Position numbers and translations under genes: made by a program
Source of the DNA: Elephas maximus indicus
Lineage: Eukaryota; Chordata; Mammalia; Proboscidea; Elephantidae
Direction: 5' to 3'
Length of the DNA stretch: 64,000 nt
Assembly (NCBI RefSeq): GCF_024166365.1
Contig: NC_064819.1
Span: forward strand, 2,306,501 to 2,370,500
Shown: positions 22,641 through 34,590 of the stretch, one piece after another
Layout of the letters: each line of letters starts with the position of its first letter
Position numbering within the stretch: position 1 is the stretch's first letter
The notes under the pieces: generated by a model
The model's input: only the letters and a program-made list of their open reading frames with translations
The model's database searches: none
Told to the model about the DNA's origin: nothing

Positions 22641-22930
22641 CCTTTTAGCTCATATATAGTAACTTCCCTGACTCTGGGTGGAGTTTAACCAACATTTTCT
22701 GAACACATGATACAGGAAGTTACATGTAAAGCCCTTTGCACCTGTGTAGTATGGTATAAGAAAGTTGCTGATGTAACTCGGATGAACTTCCGACTTGTAA
22801 ATCCCATAAAAGTAACCTTCCCGCTTGCGTTCACTGAGCAGCCCAGTGCAACAAAGTAAAGGCGCCTTTCTACTCTCCTACCTCGGTCTCTTATTTATTG
22901 ACTGAGATGAGTTGCACTGAGCAGAACCTG
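22640..22930 (+). mobile_element. Possible old LTR fragment
   Basis: A TATA-like 'ccataaaagtaac' near 22805, a polyadenylation-like 'acaaagtaaagg', a 'cctacctcggtctctt' stretch and then 'cctggcaacatctgggg' together look like the 3' part of a retroviral LTR and its adjoining primer-site region. No coding sequence or second LTR is seen. The call is weak. Confidence 0.3.
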
Positions 22931-23062
22931 GGGTTTCCACCTGGCAACATCTGGGGTTGAGGGAGCAAGGGGAGCTCGGTGTGAGAGGAGATTCCTAGAT
23001 AGACCTGAGCTGTACACAGGCAGAGCTGTGTAGGCCTTGTAAAAAAGAAAAAAAAAAGGAAA

Positions 23063-23220
23063 AACCCATTGTCGTGGAGTCCATTTCAACTCCTAGTGAC
23101 CCTGTAGGACAGAGTAGGACTGCCTGCCCTGTAGGGTTTCCAACGAGTGGCTGGTGGATTCAAACTGCTGACCTTTTGTTTAGCAGCCAAGCTCTTAACC
23201 ACTGTGCCACCAGAGCTCCA
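23063..23220 (-). mobile_element. AfroSINE
   Basis: Reverse copy from 'aaaaacccattgtcgtggag' to 'actgtgccaccagagctcc'. Confidence 0.9.
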
Positions 23221-24589
23221 GGCCTTGAAAAGGACCTTACATAGTCTTGATATCGTTAAGATGTCGGTTCTCAACTCGATGTATAGATTTAACACAAACT
23301 CAGACAAAATCCCAGTAAGTGATTATGTGGATATTAAACCGATTTCCAAAGTTTATATGGAAAGGCAAAAGACTTGATAGCCAGCACGATATTGAAGAAG
23401 AACAAAAAAGTTGGAGTGCACACACTGACTTCGACACTGTAAAGCTACAGTAATGAAAACAGTGTGGTATCGATGAAAGACTAGAGAACTATAGATCAAT
23501 GGAACAGAATAGAAAGCCCGGAAATAGACACACGGGAATATAGTCAACTGATCTTTGACAAAGAGCAAAGGCAATTCAATGGAGAAAGGATAGTCTTTTC
23601 AACAAACGTCGGAACAACTGGACATCCACGTGCAAAAAAATGGCTCTAGCCACAGACCTTACACTTTTCACAAAAATTAAATCAAAATGGATCATAAAGC
23701 TAAATGTAAAATGCAAAACTATAAAACCTCTGGAAGATAACATAGGAGAAAATCTAGGTGACTTTGGGTTTGGCAATGAGTTTTTAGGTATAACACCAAA
23801 AGTATGATTCATGAAAGAAAAAATTGATAAGTTGGACTTAATTAAAACTAAAAACTGCTCTGCAAAAACTCTGTCAAGAAAATGAAAAGATGAGCCCCAA
23901 ACTGGGAGAAAATATTTGCAAAACACATATGTGATAAGGGACTTGTATCCAAATTAAGCAAAAAAACCCTTAAAATTCAATAATCAAACAAACAAGCCAA
24001 TTTTTTTTTTAATGGTCAAAATATCTGGATGGACTTCTCCCCGAGGAAGATAAACAGATGGCAAATAAGCAAACAAAAAGATGCCCAACATCATATGTCA
24101 ATTGGAAGTTGAAAATTAAAACAATAATGAGATACCACTACAAACCCATTTCAATGGCTAAAATCTAAAACACTGACAACGCCAAATGCAAGGAGGATGC
24201 AGAAACGGTCCTTTATTGCTGGTGCAGTGCAAAATGGTACAGCCACTTTGGATGATAGTTAGACAGTTCTTACAAAAGTTCCTAAAGCTACCAGTAACAT
24301 AAAAAAAGATAAATCTAAGAGTCTACATAGGAGATAAAATGGATAATAATAATAGTAACTTGATTAATCAAAAGTAGGCAGGAAAAAAGAAACAAACAAC
24401 AAATGGGCTAAAAAGAAAACAAATAGCAAGATGACAGACATATCAATAATTACATTAAGTCTAAATGGTCTAACTACCCAAAATAAAAGCAGAGATTGTC
24501 ATGTTGGATTTTGCTGCCTACAAGAAATACACATTAAATATGAAGACACAAATAAGTTTAATGATGGAAAAGGACATATCATGCTAAAA

Positions 24590-24754
24590 AATTAAACCAG
24601 ACCGGTTGCCACGGAGTCAATTCCAACTCGTAGTAACCCTATAGGACAGAGTAGAACTGTACCATAGGGTTTCCAATGAGCGGTTGGTGGATTTGAACTG
24701 CTGACCTTTCAGTTAGCAGCTGAGCTCTTAACCACTATACCACCAGGGCTCCAT
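24590..24754 (-). mobile_element. AfroSINE inside L1
   Basis: Reverse copy beginning near 'aattaaaccagaccggttgc' and ending 'accactataccaccagggct'. The L1-derived 'atatcatgctaa' motif occurs on both sides (near 24577 and 24753), consistent with a target-site duplication. Confidence 0.9.
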
Positions 24755-25586
24755 ATCATGCTAACACTAGTCAAAAGAAATCTGCAGTGACTATGTCAAT
24801 ATCAGAGTAAAGAATACGACTAGTGATAAAGATTATTTCATAATGGTAAAGGGGTCATTTAATCAAAAGAACATAGCAATCCAAAACATTTATGTACTTA
24901 ATAACAGAGCTTAAAAACACATGAAGCAAAAACTGATAGCACTATAGTGGAAAACAGATAAAGCCACAATTACAGCCAGAGATTATAACGCCTCTTTCTG
25001 AATAACTTATAGTAAAAGTAGGAATAAAATCAGCAACCTAAAGCAAACTTGAACAACACTGTCAACCGTCTTGAACTGATTGACATTTATAGAAGAGTCC
25101 TCCCAACAACCAGCAGTATACACATTCTTCTCAAGTGTATGCAGAATGTTTAGCAAGGTGGGCAATAATCTGAACCATAACACAAGTTTAAATAAATCCA
25201 AAAGGATTCAAGTCGTGCATGGTATGTTCTCTGACCACAATGTAATTAAATTAGAAATCGGTAACAGAACGATCCTTGGAGAATTTCTTAAAGCTTGGGG
25301 GAAAAATAATATACTTTTACATAAATCAGTGATTAAACAGGAAATCAAAACAGAAAATAATTATGTAGTTTGAATTGAGTGAAAATGAAAATACAACATA
25401 CCAAAATTTGTGGGATATAGCTAAAGCATTACTTAGAAATTTATAGTACTAAAAGCCTACTCTAGGAAATTAAGAAAAATCTCAAATTAATGACCGCACC
25501 TTCTACCTTAAGAAAATAGAAAGAGAAAAGCAAGTTAAACGCAAAGTAACCAGAAGAAAATAATAAAGATCAAATCTGAGTCAATG

Positions 25587-26537
25587 CCCACCACCGTAAA
25601 AACTCATGAAAAGATTTACACACAAAAAGAAAAAACCTTTGATGGTTACAAGGCGGGGGCGGGGTGTGGAAAAACACTAAATAGGCGATAGATAAGTGGC
25701 AAATTCGGCGAAGGGTAAGACAGTACACAGTACTAGGGAACTCAGCACAACTTGTCCAAGGCAAGGTCATGGAAGCTCCATAGACACATCCAAATTCCCT
25801 GAGGGACCAAATTGCTGGGCTGAGAGCTGTGGGGACCATGGTCTCAGGGAACATCTAGTTCAATTGGCATAACAGTTTATAAAGAAAATGTTCTACATTC
25901 TACTTTGATGAGTAGTGTCTGAGGTCTCAAAAACCTGTGAGCGGACATCTAAGATACAACACTGGGGTCTCACCCTTTAGAGAGCAAGGGAGAATGAAGA
26001 AAACTAAAGATACAAGGGAAAGATTAGTCCAAAGGACTAATAGAACACATATATCATGGCCTCCAGCAGACTGAGTCCCATACAACTATGGGATGCCCAA
26101 CTACAACCACTGACTGCTCTGGCAGGGATCACGGCAGAGGATCCCAGACAGAGCTGGAGGAAAATATAGAACAAAATTCCAGCTCATAAAAAAAGACCAG
26201 ACTTACTGGCCTGACAGAGACTGAAGAAACCCCAAGAGTATGGCCCCCAGACACCCTTTTAACTCAGTAATGAAGTCACTCCCAAGGTTCACCCTCCAGC
26301 CAAAGATTAGACAGGCCCATAAAACAAAACAGGACTAAGCGGCGCGCTAGCCCAGGGGCAAGGACTAGAAGGGAGGAGGGAACAGGAAAGCTGCTAAAAA
26401 GGAACCCAACGTTGACAAGGGAGAGTGCTGACATGTCATGGGGTTGTTAACCAATGCCATAAAACAATATGTGTAATAACTGTTTAATGAGAAACTTGTT
26501 TGTTCTGTAAAGCTTCATCCAAAGTACAATAAAAAAA
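25587..26537 (+). mobile_element. 5'-truncated L1, 3' UTR only, with target-site duplication
   Basis: About 950 bp of the afrotherian L1 3' UTR, ending in a poly-A run. It is flanked by AAATCTGAGTCAATG at 25572-25586 and again at 26538-26552. The duplicated site is in older L1 sequence that continues uninterrupted across the insertion, so this is a clean target-primed event. Its end belongs to the 'gatgagaaacttgtttgttc' 3' UTR subtype. Confidence 0.93.
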
Positions 26538-26834
26538 AAATCTGAGTCAATGAAATAGACGAACAAAAAACAATAGAGAAAATTACTGAAAATAGCAGCT
26601 GAATCTTTGATCTTTAACTGGTCCAATCAGGAGAAAAATTACACATAAATTACTAATATCAGGAATGAGAGAGATAACAGCATTACTGATTATTCAAATA
26701 TTAATAGAATAATAGAATATTTTGAAGAACTTTATGCTAATAAATTTGGCAGCATAAATAAAATAGACAAATTTCTTGAAAGAAACAAATTAACAAAGCT
26801 TACTCAAGAAGAAATAGATGACTTTATATTCACC

Positions 26835-27212
26835 ACCACCTGTGGTGGCTTGTATGTTGCTATGATGCTGGAAGCTATGCCAACGATATTTCAAATACCA
26901 GCAGGGATACCCACAGTGAACAGGTTTCGGTGGAGCTTCCAGATTAAGACACGCTCATTAGCCAAAGGAAATCTTAAGTTTCGCAACAGAACAATGTCCA
27001 ACTCACTTGCTTTGGACATCCTCTAGGGTCAATTGCTGGAGGAGGACATTATTTTTCATAGAGGGCCAAAGAGGGTGAGGAAGACCCTTGGTGAAATGGA
27101 TTGGCAAAATCATGTCAACAATGGACTTGAACATGCCAGAGATCACGTGCATGATACAGGACTGTTATACATAAGGTTGGAGTAGACTCAACGGCAGCTA
27201 TATCTATGAACC
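26835..27212 (+). mobile_element. RTE derivative made of both ends with the interior deleted
   Basis: It begins with RTE 5' sequence ('tgctggaagctatgccaacg', 'ataccagcagggatacccac', 'cttccagattaagacacgct'), then jumps at about 27000 to the 3' part ('tcacttgctttggacatcct') and ends 'ggagtagactcaacggcagc'. All of the endonuclease and most of the RT is gone. It lies within old L1 ORF2. Confidence 0.78.
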
Positions 27213-30200
27213 TCTATTAAAGAAATTTAAATTGCCATTAAAAGCTCCCCATAAAGACAACTACTGGCCAAATAGCTTCATTAGTGAATTCTACTAGACA
27301 TTTGAGGAAGAAATATTACCAATTCTACACAAACTCATACAAAAAATTGAAGAGAATACTTCTCAACTTATTCTATGAGGCCAGCATTACCGTGGTATTT
27401 AAAGCAGGGGGAGGTTTGTAAGGAAAGAAAACTATAGACCGATATCCCCCACAAACTTAGATGCAAAAAAGTAAACAAAATTTTCTCAAATCGAACCCAA
27501 CAACACATTAAAAGTGGGGCTTATTTTGAAAATCAATCAATGCAATTCACCAAATTGAAAACTAAAAAAAAAAAAATGCTGATCTCAATAAAAAAAAAAA
27601 AATTTTGATCTCAATAGATGTAGAAAAATCCTTTGACAAAATACAACTTTTCTTTAAAACTCTCAACTAACTAGGAACAAAAGGAAATTTCCTTCACCTG
27701 ATTAAAAGTAAGTCTACGAAAAGACCTACATCTATCGTAATATTTAACGGTGAAAGACTGGAAGATTTTCCCTTAAGATTCGGAAATGACAAAGATGTCC
27801 ATTCTTACTACATCTATTCAACATTGTACTGGAGGTTGTAGCCAGTGCCCTTAGGCAAGAAAAAGATAACAAAATCATTCAGATTACAAAACATTAAAGT
27901 AAAACTGTCTTTACTCACAGGCTACATGACTATCTATGTAGAAAACTTGATAAAATCTGCAACAACAACAAAAAATAAACTAGTATAACTAATAAGTGAC
28001 TTTATCAAAGTTCCATGATACAAGATCAACATACAAAAAATTAATTGTATTTCTACATAATAGCAATGGCTTACCAGAAAGGGAAAATTTTTTAAATACC
28101 ATTTGCAATAATATCAAAAATATTAACTACTTTAGGGGTTAATCTGAAAGACCTGTACACTAAAAACTACAAGATATTGCTGGGTGAAATCAAAGAAGAC
28201 TAATTAAACAGACAGGCATAGCTTGTTCGTAGATCAGAACACTCCATGTTGTTAAGACATCAATTCTTCTAAACTGATCTATAGATTCAAGTAATCCCTA
28301 TCAAAATGCCAGTAGACTTTTTTTTTGTAGAAATTGACAAGCTGATTCTGAAATTCATATGAAAATGCCAAGCATGTAGAATAACCATAACAACACTGAA
28401 AAGGAAGAGCAAAATTGGATTACAAAAAGTACTTGATTTCAACACTTACTATAAAGCTACAGTAATCAAAACTGGATGGTGCTGGTGTAGCAATAGGCAA
28501 ATAGATCAAGGAAACAGAATAGAATACAGGAATAAAGCCATGCATATATGGACAACTAATTTTTGACAAAGGTACAAATGCAATGAAGTGGAGAAAGAAT
28601 AGGCTTTTCAATAAATGGTGCTGGAATAACTGGATATCCATGTACAAAATTATGACCTTGAATCTATACCTCACGCCATATATAAAATTAACTAAAAATA
28701 CTTCAGAGACGTAAAGGTAAAACCATAAAACTTCTAGAATAACAAACGGAGAAGACTTTTGGGTTAGGCAAAGCATTCTAAGATACGACACCAAAAGCAC
28801 AATCCGTAAAAGAAAAAAATTGATAAATTGAATTTCATCAAAATTTAAAACTTCTGTTCTTCAAATGACCTATAAGAAAGTGAAAAAAATTGTACAAGAA
28901 TACTATGAAAAACTGTAACAAATTTGAAACCCTAGAGGAAATGGACAAATTTCTAGAAACACACTACATACCTAAACTAACACAAACAGAGGTAGAACAA
29001 ATAAATAAACCTATAACAAAAGAAGAGATTGAAAAGGTAGTTTAAAAACTCCCAACAAGAAAAAACCCTGGCCCTGACAGGTTGACTGGAGAATTCTACC
29101 AAAATTTCAGAGAAGAGTTAACACCACTACCACTAAAGGTATTTCAGAGCATAGAAAAGGATGGAATACCCCAAACTCATTCTATGAAGCCAGCATAACC
29201 CTCATACCAAACCAGGTAAAGATACCACAAAAAAAGAAAATTACAGACCGATATCCATCATGAACACAGATGTAAAAACCCTCAACAAAATTCTAGCCAA
29301 TATAATTCAACAACATATCAAAAAACTAATTCACCAAGACCAAGTGGGATTCATACCAGGTATGCAAGAATGGTTTAACATTAGGAAAACAATCAATGTA
29401 ATCAATCACATAAATAAAACAAAAGACAAGAACCACATGATCTTATCAATTGATACAGAAAAGGCATTTGACAAAGTCCAGCACCCATTCATGATTAAAA
29501 ACTCTCAGCAAAATAGTAATAGAAGGGAAATTCCTCAACGTAATAAAGGGGCATTTATACAAAGCTGACAGCCAACATCATTCTAAATGGAGAGAGTCTG
29601 AAAGCGTTTCCCTTGAGAACAGGAACAAGACAAGGATGCCCTTTATCACTACTTTTATTTAACGTTGTGCTGGAGGCTCTAGCCAGAGCAATTAGCCTAG
29701 AAAAAGAAATAAAGGGCATCCAAATTGGTAAGGAAGAAGTAAAAGTATTTCTATTTGCAGAAGGTATGTTCCTATACACAGAAAATCCCAAAGAATCCAC
29801 GAGAAAACCACTGGAACTAATAGAAGAGTTCAGCCAAGTATCAAGATACAAGATAAACATACAAAAATCAGTTGGATTCCTCTAAACCAACAAAGAGAAC
29901 GTTGAAGAGGAACTCACCAAATCGACACCACTTACAATAGCCCCCAAGAAGATAAAACAGTTAGGAATAAATCTAACCAGAGATGTAAAAGGCCCATACA
30001 AAGAAAACTACAAGACACTACTTCAAAAAACCAAAAGAGACCTACATAAGTGGAAAAACATACGTCGCTCACAGACAGGAAGACTCAACATTGTAAAAAT
30101 GTCTATTCTACCCAAAGCAATATATAGATACAATGCAACCCGGTCCAAATTCCAATGGCATTTTTTGACAAGAAGGAGAAACGAACCACCAACTTCATAT

Positions 30201-31157
30201 GGAAATGGAAGAGCCTTTGGATAAATAAAGCATTTTTGAAAAAGAAGAACAAAGTGGGAGACCTCGTACTACCTGATTTTAAAACCTATTGCCATAGTAG
30301 TCAAAACAGCCTGGTACTGGTACAACAACAGATACATAGACCAATGGGACAGAATTGAGAATCCAGACATAGAATCACCTACCTATGAGCAGCTGATACT
30401 TGACAAAGGCCCAAAGTCCGTTAATTGGGGAAAAGACAGCCTCTTTAACAAATGGTGCTGGCATAACTGGATATCCATCCGCAAAAAAAGGAAACAAGAC
30501 TCATACCTCACACCATGCACAAAAACTAATTCAAAATGGATCAAAGACATAAACATAAAATCTAAAACGATAAAGATCATGGAAGAAAAAATAGGGACAA
30601 TGCTAGGAGCCCTAATACATGGCATAAACAGAATACAAAACATTCCTAACAATACACAAACACCAGAAAAGAAACCAGATAACTGGGAGCTCCTAAAAAT
30701 CACTTATGCTCATCCAACGACTTCACCAAAAGACTAAAAAGACAACCTACAAACTAGGAAAAAAAATTTGGCTACAACAAATCCAATCAGCTTCTAATCT
30801 CTAAACTCTACAAGGTACTGCAAAACCTCAATGACAAAAAGACAAATAGCCCTATTAAAAAATGGGCAAATAATATGAACAGGCACTTCACCAAAGAAGA
30901 CATTCAGGCAACTAACAGATAAAGGAGGAAATGCTCACCATCATTAGCCATTAGAGAAATGCAGATCAAAACTGCAATGAGATACCATCTCACCACAACC
31001 AGACTAGCATTCATCCAAAAAACACAAAATGATAAACATTGGAGAGGTTTTTCAGAGACTGGAGCACTTATGCAATGCTGGTGGGAATGTACAATGGTAC
31101 AACCACTTTGGAAATCATTTTGGTGCTTCCTTAAAAAGCTAGAAATAGAAGTACCAT

Positions 31158-31307
31158 AACCCCAAAACCGATTCAGTGACCCTGGTGGCATAGTGGTTAA
31201 GTGCTATAGCTGTGAACCAAAGGGTCGGCAGTTCAAATCCGCCAGGCACTCCTTGGAAAATCTAAAGGGTAGTTCAACTCTGTCCTATAGGGTCGCTATG
31301 AGCGAGG
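31158..31307 (+). mobile_element. AfroSINE, 3' end truncated
   Basis: Forward SINE whose 'gaccctggtggcatagtgg' head and 'ctccttggaaaatctaaagg' body are followed by an abrupt stop at 'gggtcgctatgag'; the final tail is missing. AGTACCAT flanks it on both sides (31150-31157 and 31308-31315). Confidence 0.88.
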
Positions 31308-31315
31308 AGTACCAT

Positions 31316-34300
31316 GTTGTTGTTGTTGTTGTTAGGTGCCGTCGAGTCGGTTCCAACTCATAGCAACCCTATACGCAACAAAACAAAACACTGCCCGGTC
31401 CTGAGCCATCCTTACAATCGTTATTTTGCTTGAGCTCATTGCTGCAGCCACTGTGTCAATCCACCTCGTTGAGGGTCTTCTTCTTTTCCTCTGACCCTGT
31501 ACTCTGCCAAGCATGATGTCCTTCTCCAGGGACCGATCCCTCCTGACAACATGTCCAAAGTGTGTAAGACACAGTTTCGCCATTCTTGCGTCTAAGGAGC
31601 ATTCTGGTTGTGCGTCTAAGGAGCATTCTGGTTGTGCTTCTAAGGAGCATTCTGGTTGTACTTCTAAGACAGATTTGTTCGTTCTTTTGGCAGTCCATGG
31701 CATATTCAATATTCTTCGCCAACACCACAATTCAAAGGCGTCAACTCTTCTTCGGATTTCCATATTCATTGTCCTGCTTTCACATGCATAAGATGCGATT
31801 GAAAACACCAGGGATTGGGTCAGGCGCACCTTAGTCTTCAGGGTGACATCTTTGCTCTTCAACACTTTGAAGAGGTCCTTTGCAGCAGATTTGCCCAATG
31901 CAATGCGTCTCTTGATTTCTTGAGTGCTGCTTCCATGGCTGTTGATTGTGGATCCAAGTAAAATGAAATCCTTGACAACTTCAGTCTTTTCTCCATTTAT
32001 CATGATGTTGCTCTTTGGTCCAGTTGTGAGGATTTTTGTTTTCTTTATGATGAGGTGTAATCCATACTGAAGGCTGTGGTCTTTGATCTTCATTAGGAAG
32101 TGCTTCAAATCCTCTTCACTTTCAGCAAGCAAGGTTGTATCATCTGCATAATGCAGGTTGTTAATGAGTCTTCCTCCAATCTTGAGGCCCTGTTCTTCTT
32201 CACATAGTCCAGCTTCTAGGTTTATTTGTTCAGCATACGGATTAAATGGGTATGGTGAAAGAATACAACCCTGACACACACCTTTCCTGACTTTAAACCA
32301 ATCAGTACCCCCTTGTTCTGTCCGAACAACTGCCTAGTGATCTATGTAAAGGTTCCTCATGAGCACAATTAAGTGTTCTGGAATTCCCATTCTTCACAAT
32401 GTTGTCCATAGTTTGTTATGATCCACACAGTCAAATGCCTTTGCAAAATCAATAAAACACAGGTAAACATCCTTCTGGTATTCTCTGCTTTCAGCCAGGA
32501 TCCATCTGACATCAGCAATGATATCCCTGGTTCCATGTCCTCTTCTGAAACTGGCCTGAATTTCTGGCAGTTCCCTGTCGATATACTGCTGCAGCCATTT
32601 TTGAATGATCTTCAGCAGAATTTTGCTTGAGTGTGATATTAATGATATTGTTCTATAATTTCCACATTCGGTTGGATCACCTTTCTTGGAAATAGGCATA
32701 AATAAGGATCTCTTCCAGTCAGTTGGCCAGGAAGCTGTCTTCCATATTTCTTGGCATAGACGAGTGAGTACCTCCAACGCTGCATCTGTTGGTTGAAAAT
32801 TTTCAATTGATATTCCATCAATTCCTGGAGCCTTGTTTTTTGCCAATGCCTTCAGAGCAGCTTGTCCTTCTTCCTTCAGTACCATCTGTTCCTGATCATA
32901 TGTCACCTCTTGAAATGGTTGCATATCGACTAATTCTTTTTGGTATAATGACTCTGTGTATTCCTTCCATCTTCTTTTGACGCTTCCTGCGTCATTTAAT
33001 ATTTTCCCCATGGAATCCTTCACTATTGAAACTCAAGGCTTGAATTTTTTCTTCAATTCTTTCAGCTTGAGAAACGCCAAGTGTGTTCTTCCCTTTTGGT
33101 TTTCCATCTCCAGCTCTTTGCACATGTCATTATAATATTTTATTTTGTCTTCTCAAGAGGCCCTTTGAAATCTTCTCTTTAGTTCTTTTACTTCATCAAC
33201 TCTTCCTTTTGCTTTAGCTGCTCAATGCTCAAGAGCAAGTTTCAGAGTCTCCTCTGACATCCACCTTGGTCTTTTCTTTCTTTCCTGTCTTTTCAGTGAC
33301 CTCTTGCTTTCTTCATAGATGATGTCCTTGAAGTCATTCCACAACTTGCCTGGTCTTCGGTCACTAGTGTTCTATGTGTCAAATCTATTCTTGAGATGGT
33401 CTCTAAATTCAGGTGGGATATATTCAAGGTCATATTTTGGCTCTTGTGGACTTGCTCTGATTTTCTTCAGTTTCAGCTTGAACTTGCATATGAGCAATTG
33501 ATGGTCTGCTCCACAGTCGGCCCCTGGCCTTGTTCTGACTGATGATATAGAGCTTTTCCATCGTCTCTTTCCACAGACATAGTCAATTTCATTTCTGTGT
33601 GTTCCATGTGGCAAGGTCCATGTGTATAGTCGCTGTTTATGTTGGTGAAAGAAGGTATTTGCAATGAAGAAGTCGTTGGTTTTGCAAAATTCTATCATTC
33701 AATCTCCGGCATTGTTTCTATCACCAAGGCCATATTTTCCAACTACTGATCCTTCTTCGTTTCCGACTTTCTCATTCCAATCGCCAGTAATTCTCAATGC
33801 ATCTTGATTGCATGTTTGATCAATTTCAGACTGCAGCAGCTGATAAAAATCTTCTATTTCTTCATCTTTGGCCCTAGTGGTTGGTGCGTAAATTCGAATA
33901 ATAGTCATATTAACTGGTCTTCCTTGTAGGCGTACAGATATTATCCTATCACTGACGGCATTGTACTTCAGAATACATCTTGAAAGGTTCTTTTTGAGGA
34001 TGAATGCAACACCATTCCTCTTCGAGTTGTCATTCCCAGCATAGTAGAGTATATGATTGTCTGATTCAAAATGGCCAATACCAGTCCATTTCAGCTCAAT
34101 AATGCCTAGAATATCGATGTTTATGTGTTCCATTTCATTTTTGACGATTTCCAATTTTCCTAGATTCATACTTTGTACATTCCAGGTTCCAATTATTAAT
34201 GGATGTTTGCAGCTGTTTCTTCTCATTTTGAGTCATGTGACATCAGCAAATGAAGGTCCAGAAAGCTTTACTCCATCTACATCATTAAGGTCGACTCTAC

Positions 34301-34590
34301 TTTAAGGAGGCAGCTCTTCCCCAGTCATCTTTTGAGTGCCTTCCAACCTGGGGGGCTCATCTTCCAGCACTATTATCAGACAATGTTCCGCTGCTATTCA
34401 TAAGGTTTTCACTGGCTAATGCTTTTCAGAAGTAGACTGCCGGGTGCTTCTTCCTAGTCTGTCTCAGCCTGGAAGCTCAGCTGAAACCTGTCCTCCATGG
34501 GTGACCCTGCTGGTATCTGAATACTGGTGGCCTAGCTTCCAGCATCACACAAGCCCCCACAGTACGACAAACTGACAGACAAGTGGGGGA
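31316..34590 (-). mobile_element. Nearly intact RTE (BovB-like) LINE, minus strand
   Basis: The 3,275-bp element runs from a GTT-repeat 3' tail (31316-31334) to the 5' end near 34588. The same 8 bases AGTACCAT flank it (31308-31315 and 34591-34598). On the minus strand the endonuclease domain begins MRRNSCKHPLIIGTWNVQSM at 34226. It continues through 33699, where one TGA interrupts, then in the same frame to 33372. The RT domain lies in 33023-32394 and 32279-31332, with FIDFAKAFDCVDHNKL near its middle and HYADDTTLLAESEEDLKHF containing the YADD box. A small number of stops and a frame break between the RT halves make it inactive. A local triple repeat encodes 'QPECSLDA' three times near 31590-31660. 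It is the best copy of this family in the window. Confidence 0.95.

Larger units (their letters stand above)
23222..28884 (+). mobile_element. Mosaic of old L1 ORF2 segments, plus strand
   Basis: Positions 23222-24330 are an ORF2 C-terminal and 3' part ('gttctcaactcgatgtatag', 'tcaacaaacgtcggaacaac'). From about 24330 the sequence restarts in the ORF2 endonuclease region ('atatcaataattacattaag', then 'aagaaatacacattaaatat') and runs through RT to the C-terminal part at 28.4-28.9 kb. These are therefore at least two old, heavily mutated L1 copies. They are split by an AfroSINE (24590-24754), a younger L1 tail (25587-26537) and an RTE derivative (26835-27212). Only short reading frames survive. 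Confidence 0.8.

Noticed and set aside
28885-30358. Active L1 reverse transcriptase
   Set aside because: The catalytic FADD box reads FAEG and several stops separate the open segments.
31332-32279. 315-codon open frame as a host gene
   Set aside because: It is the RT C-terminal part of an RTE element, with transposon context on both sides.
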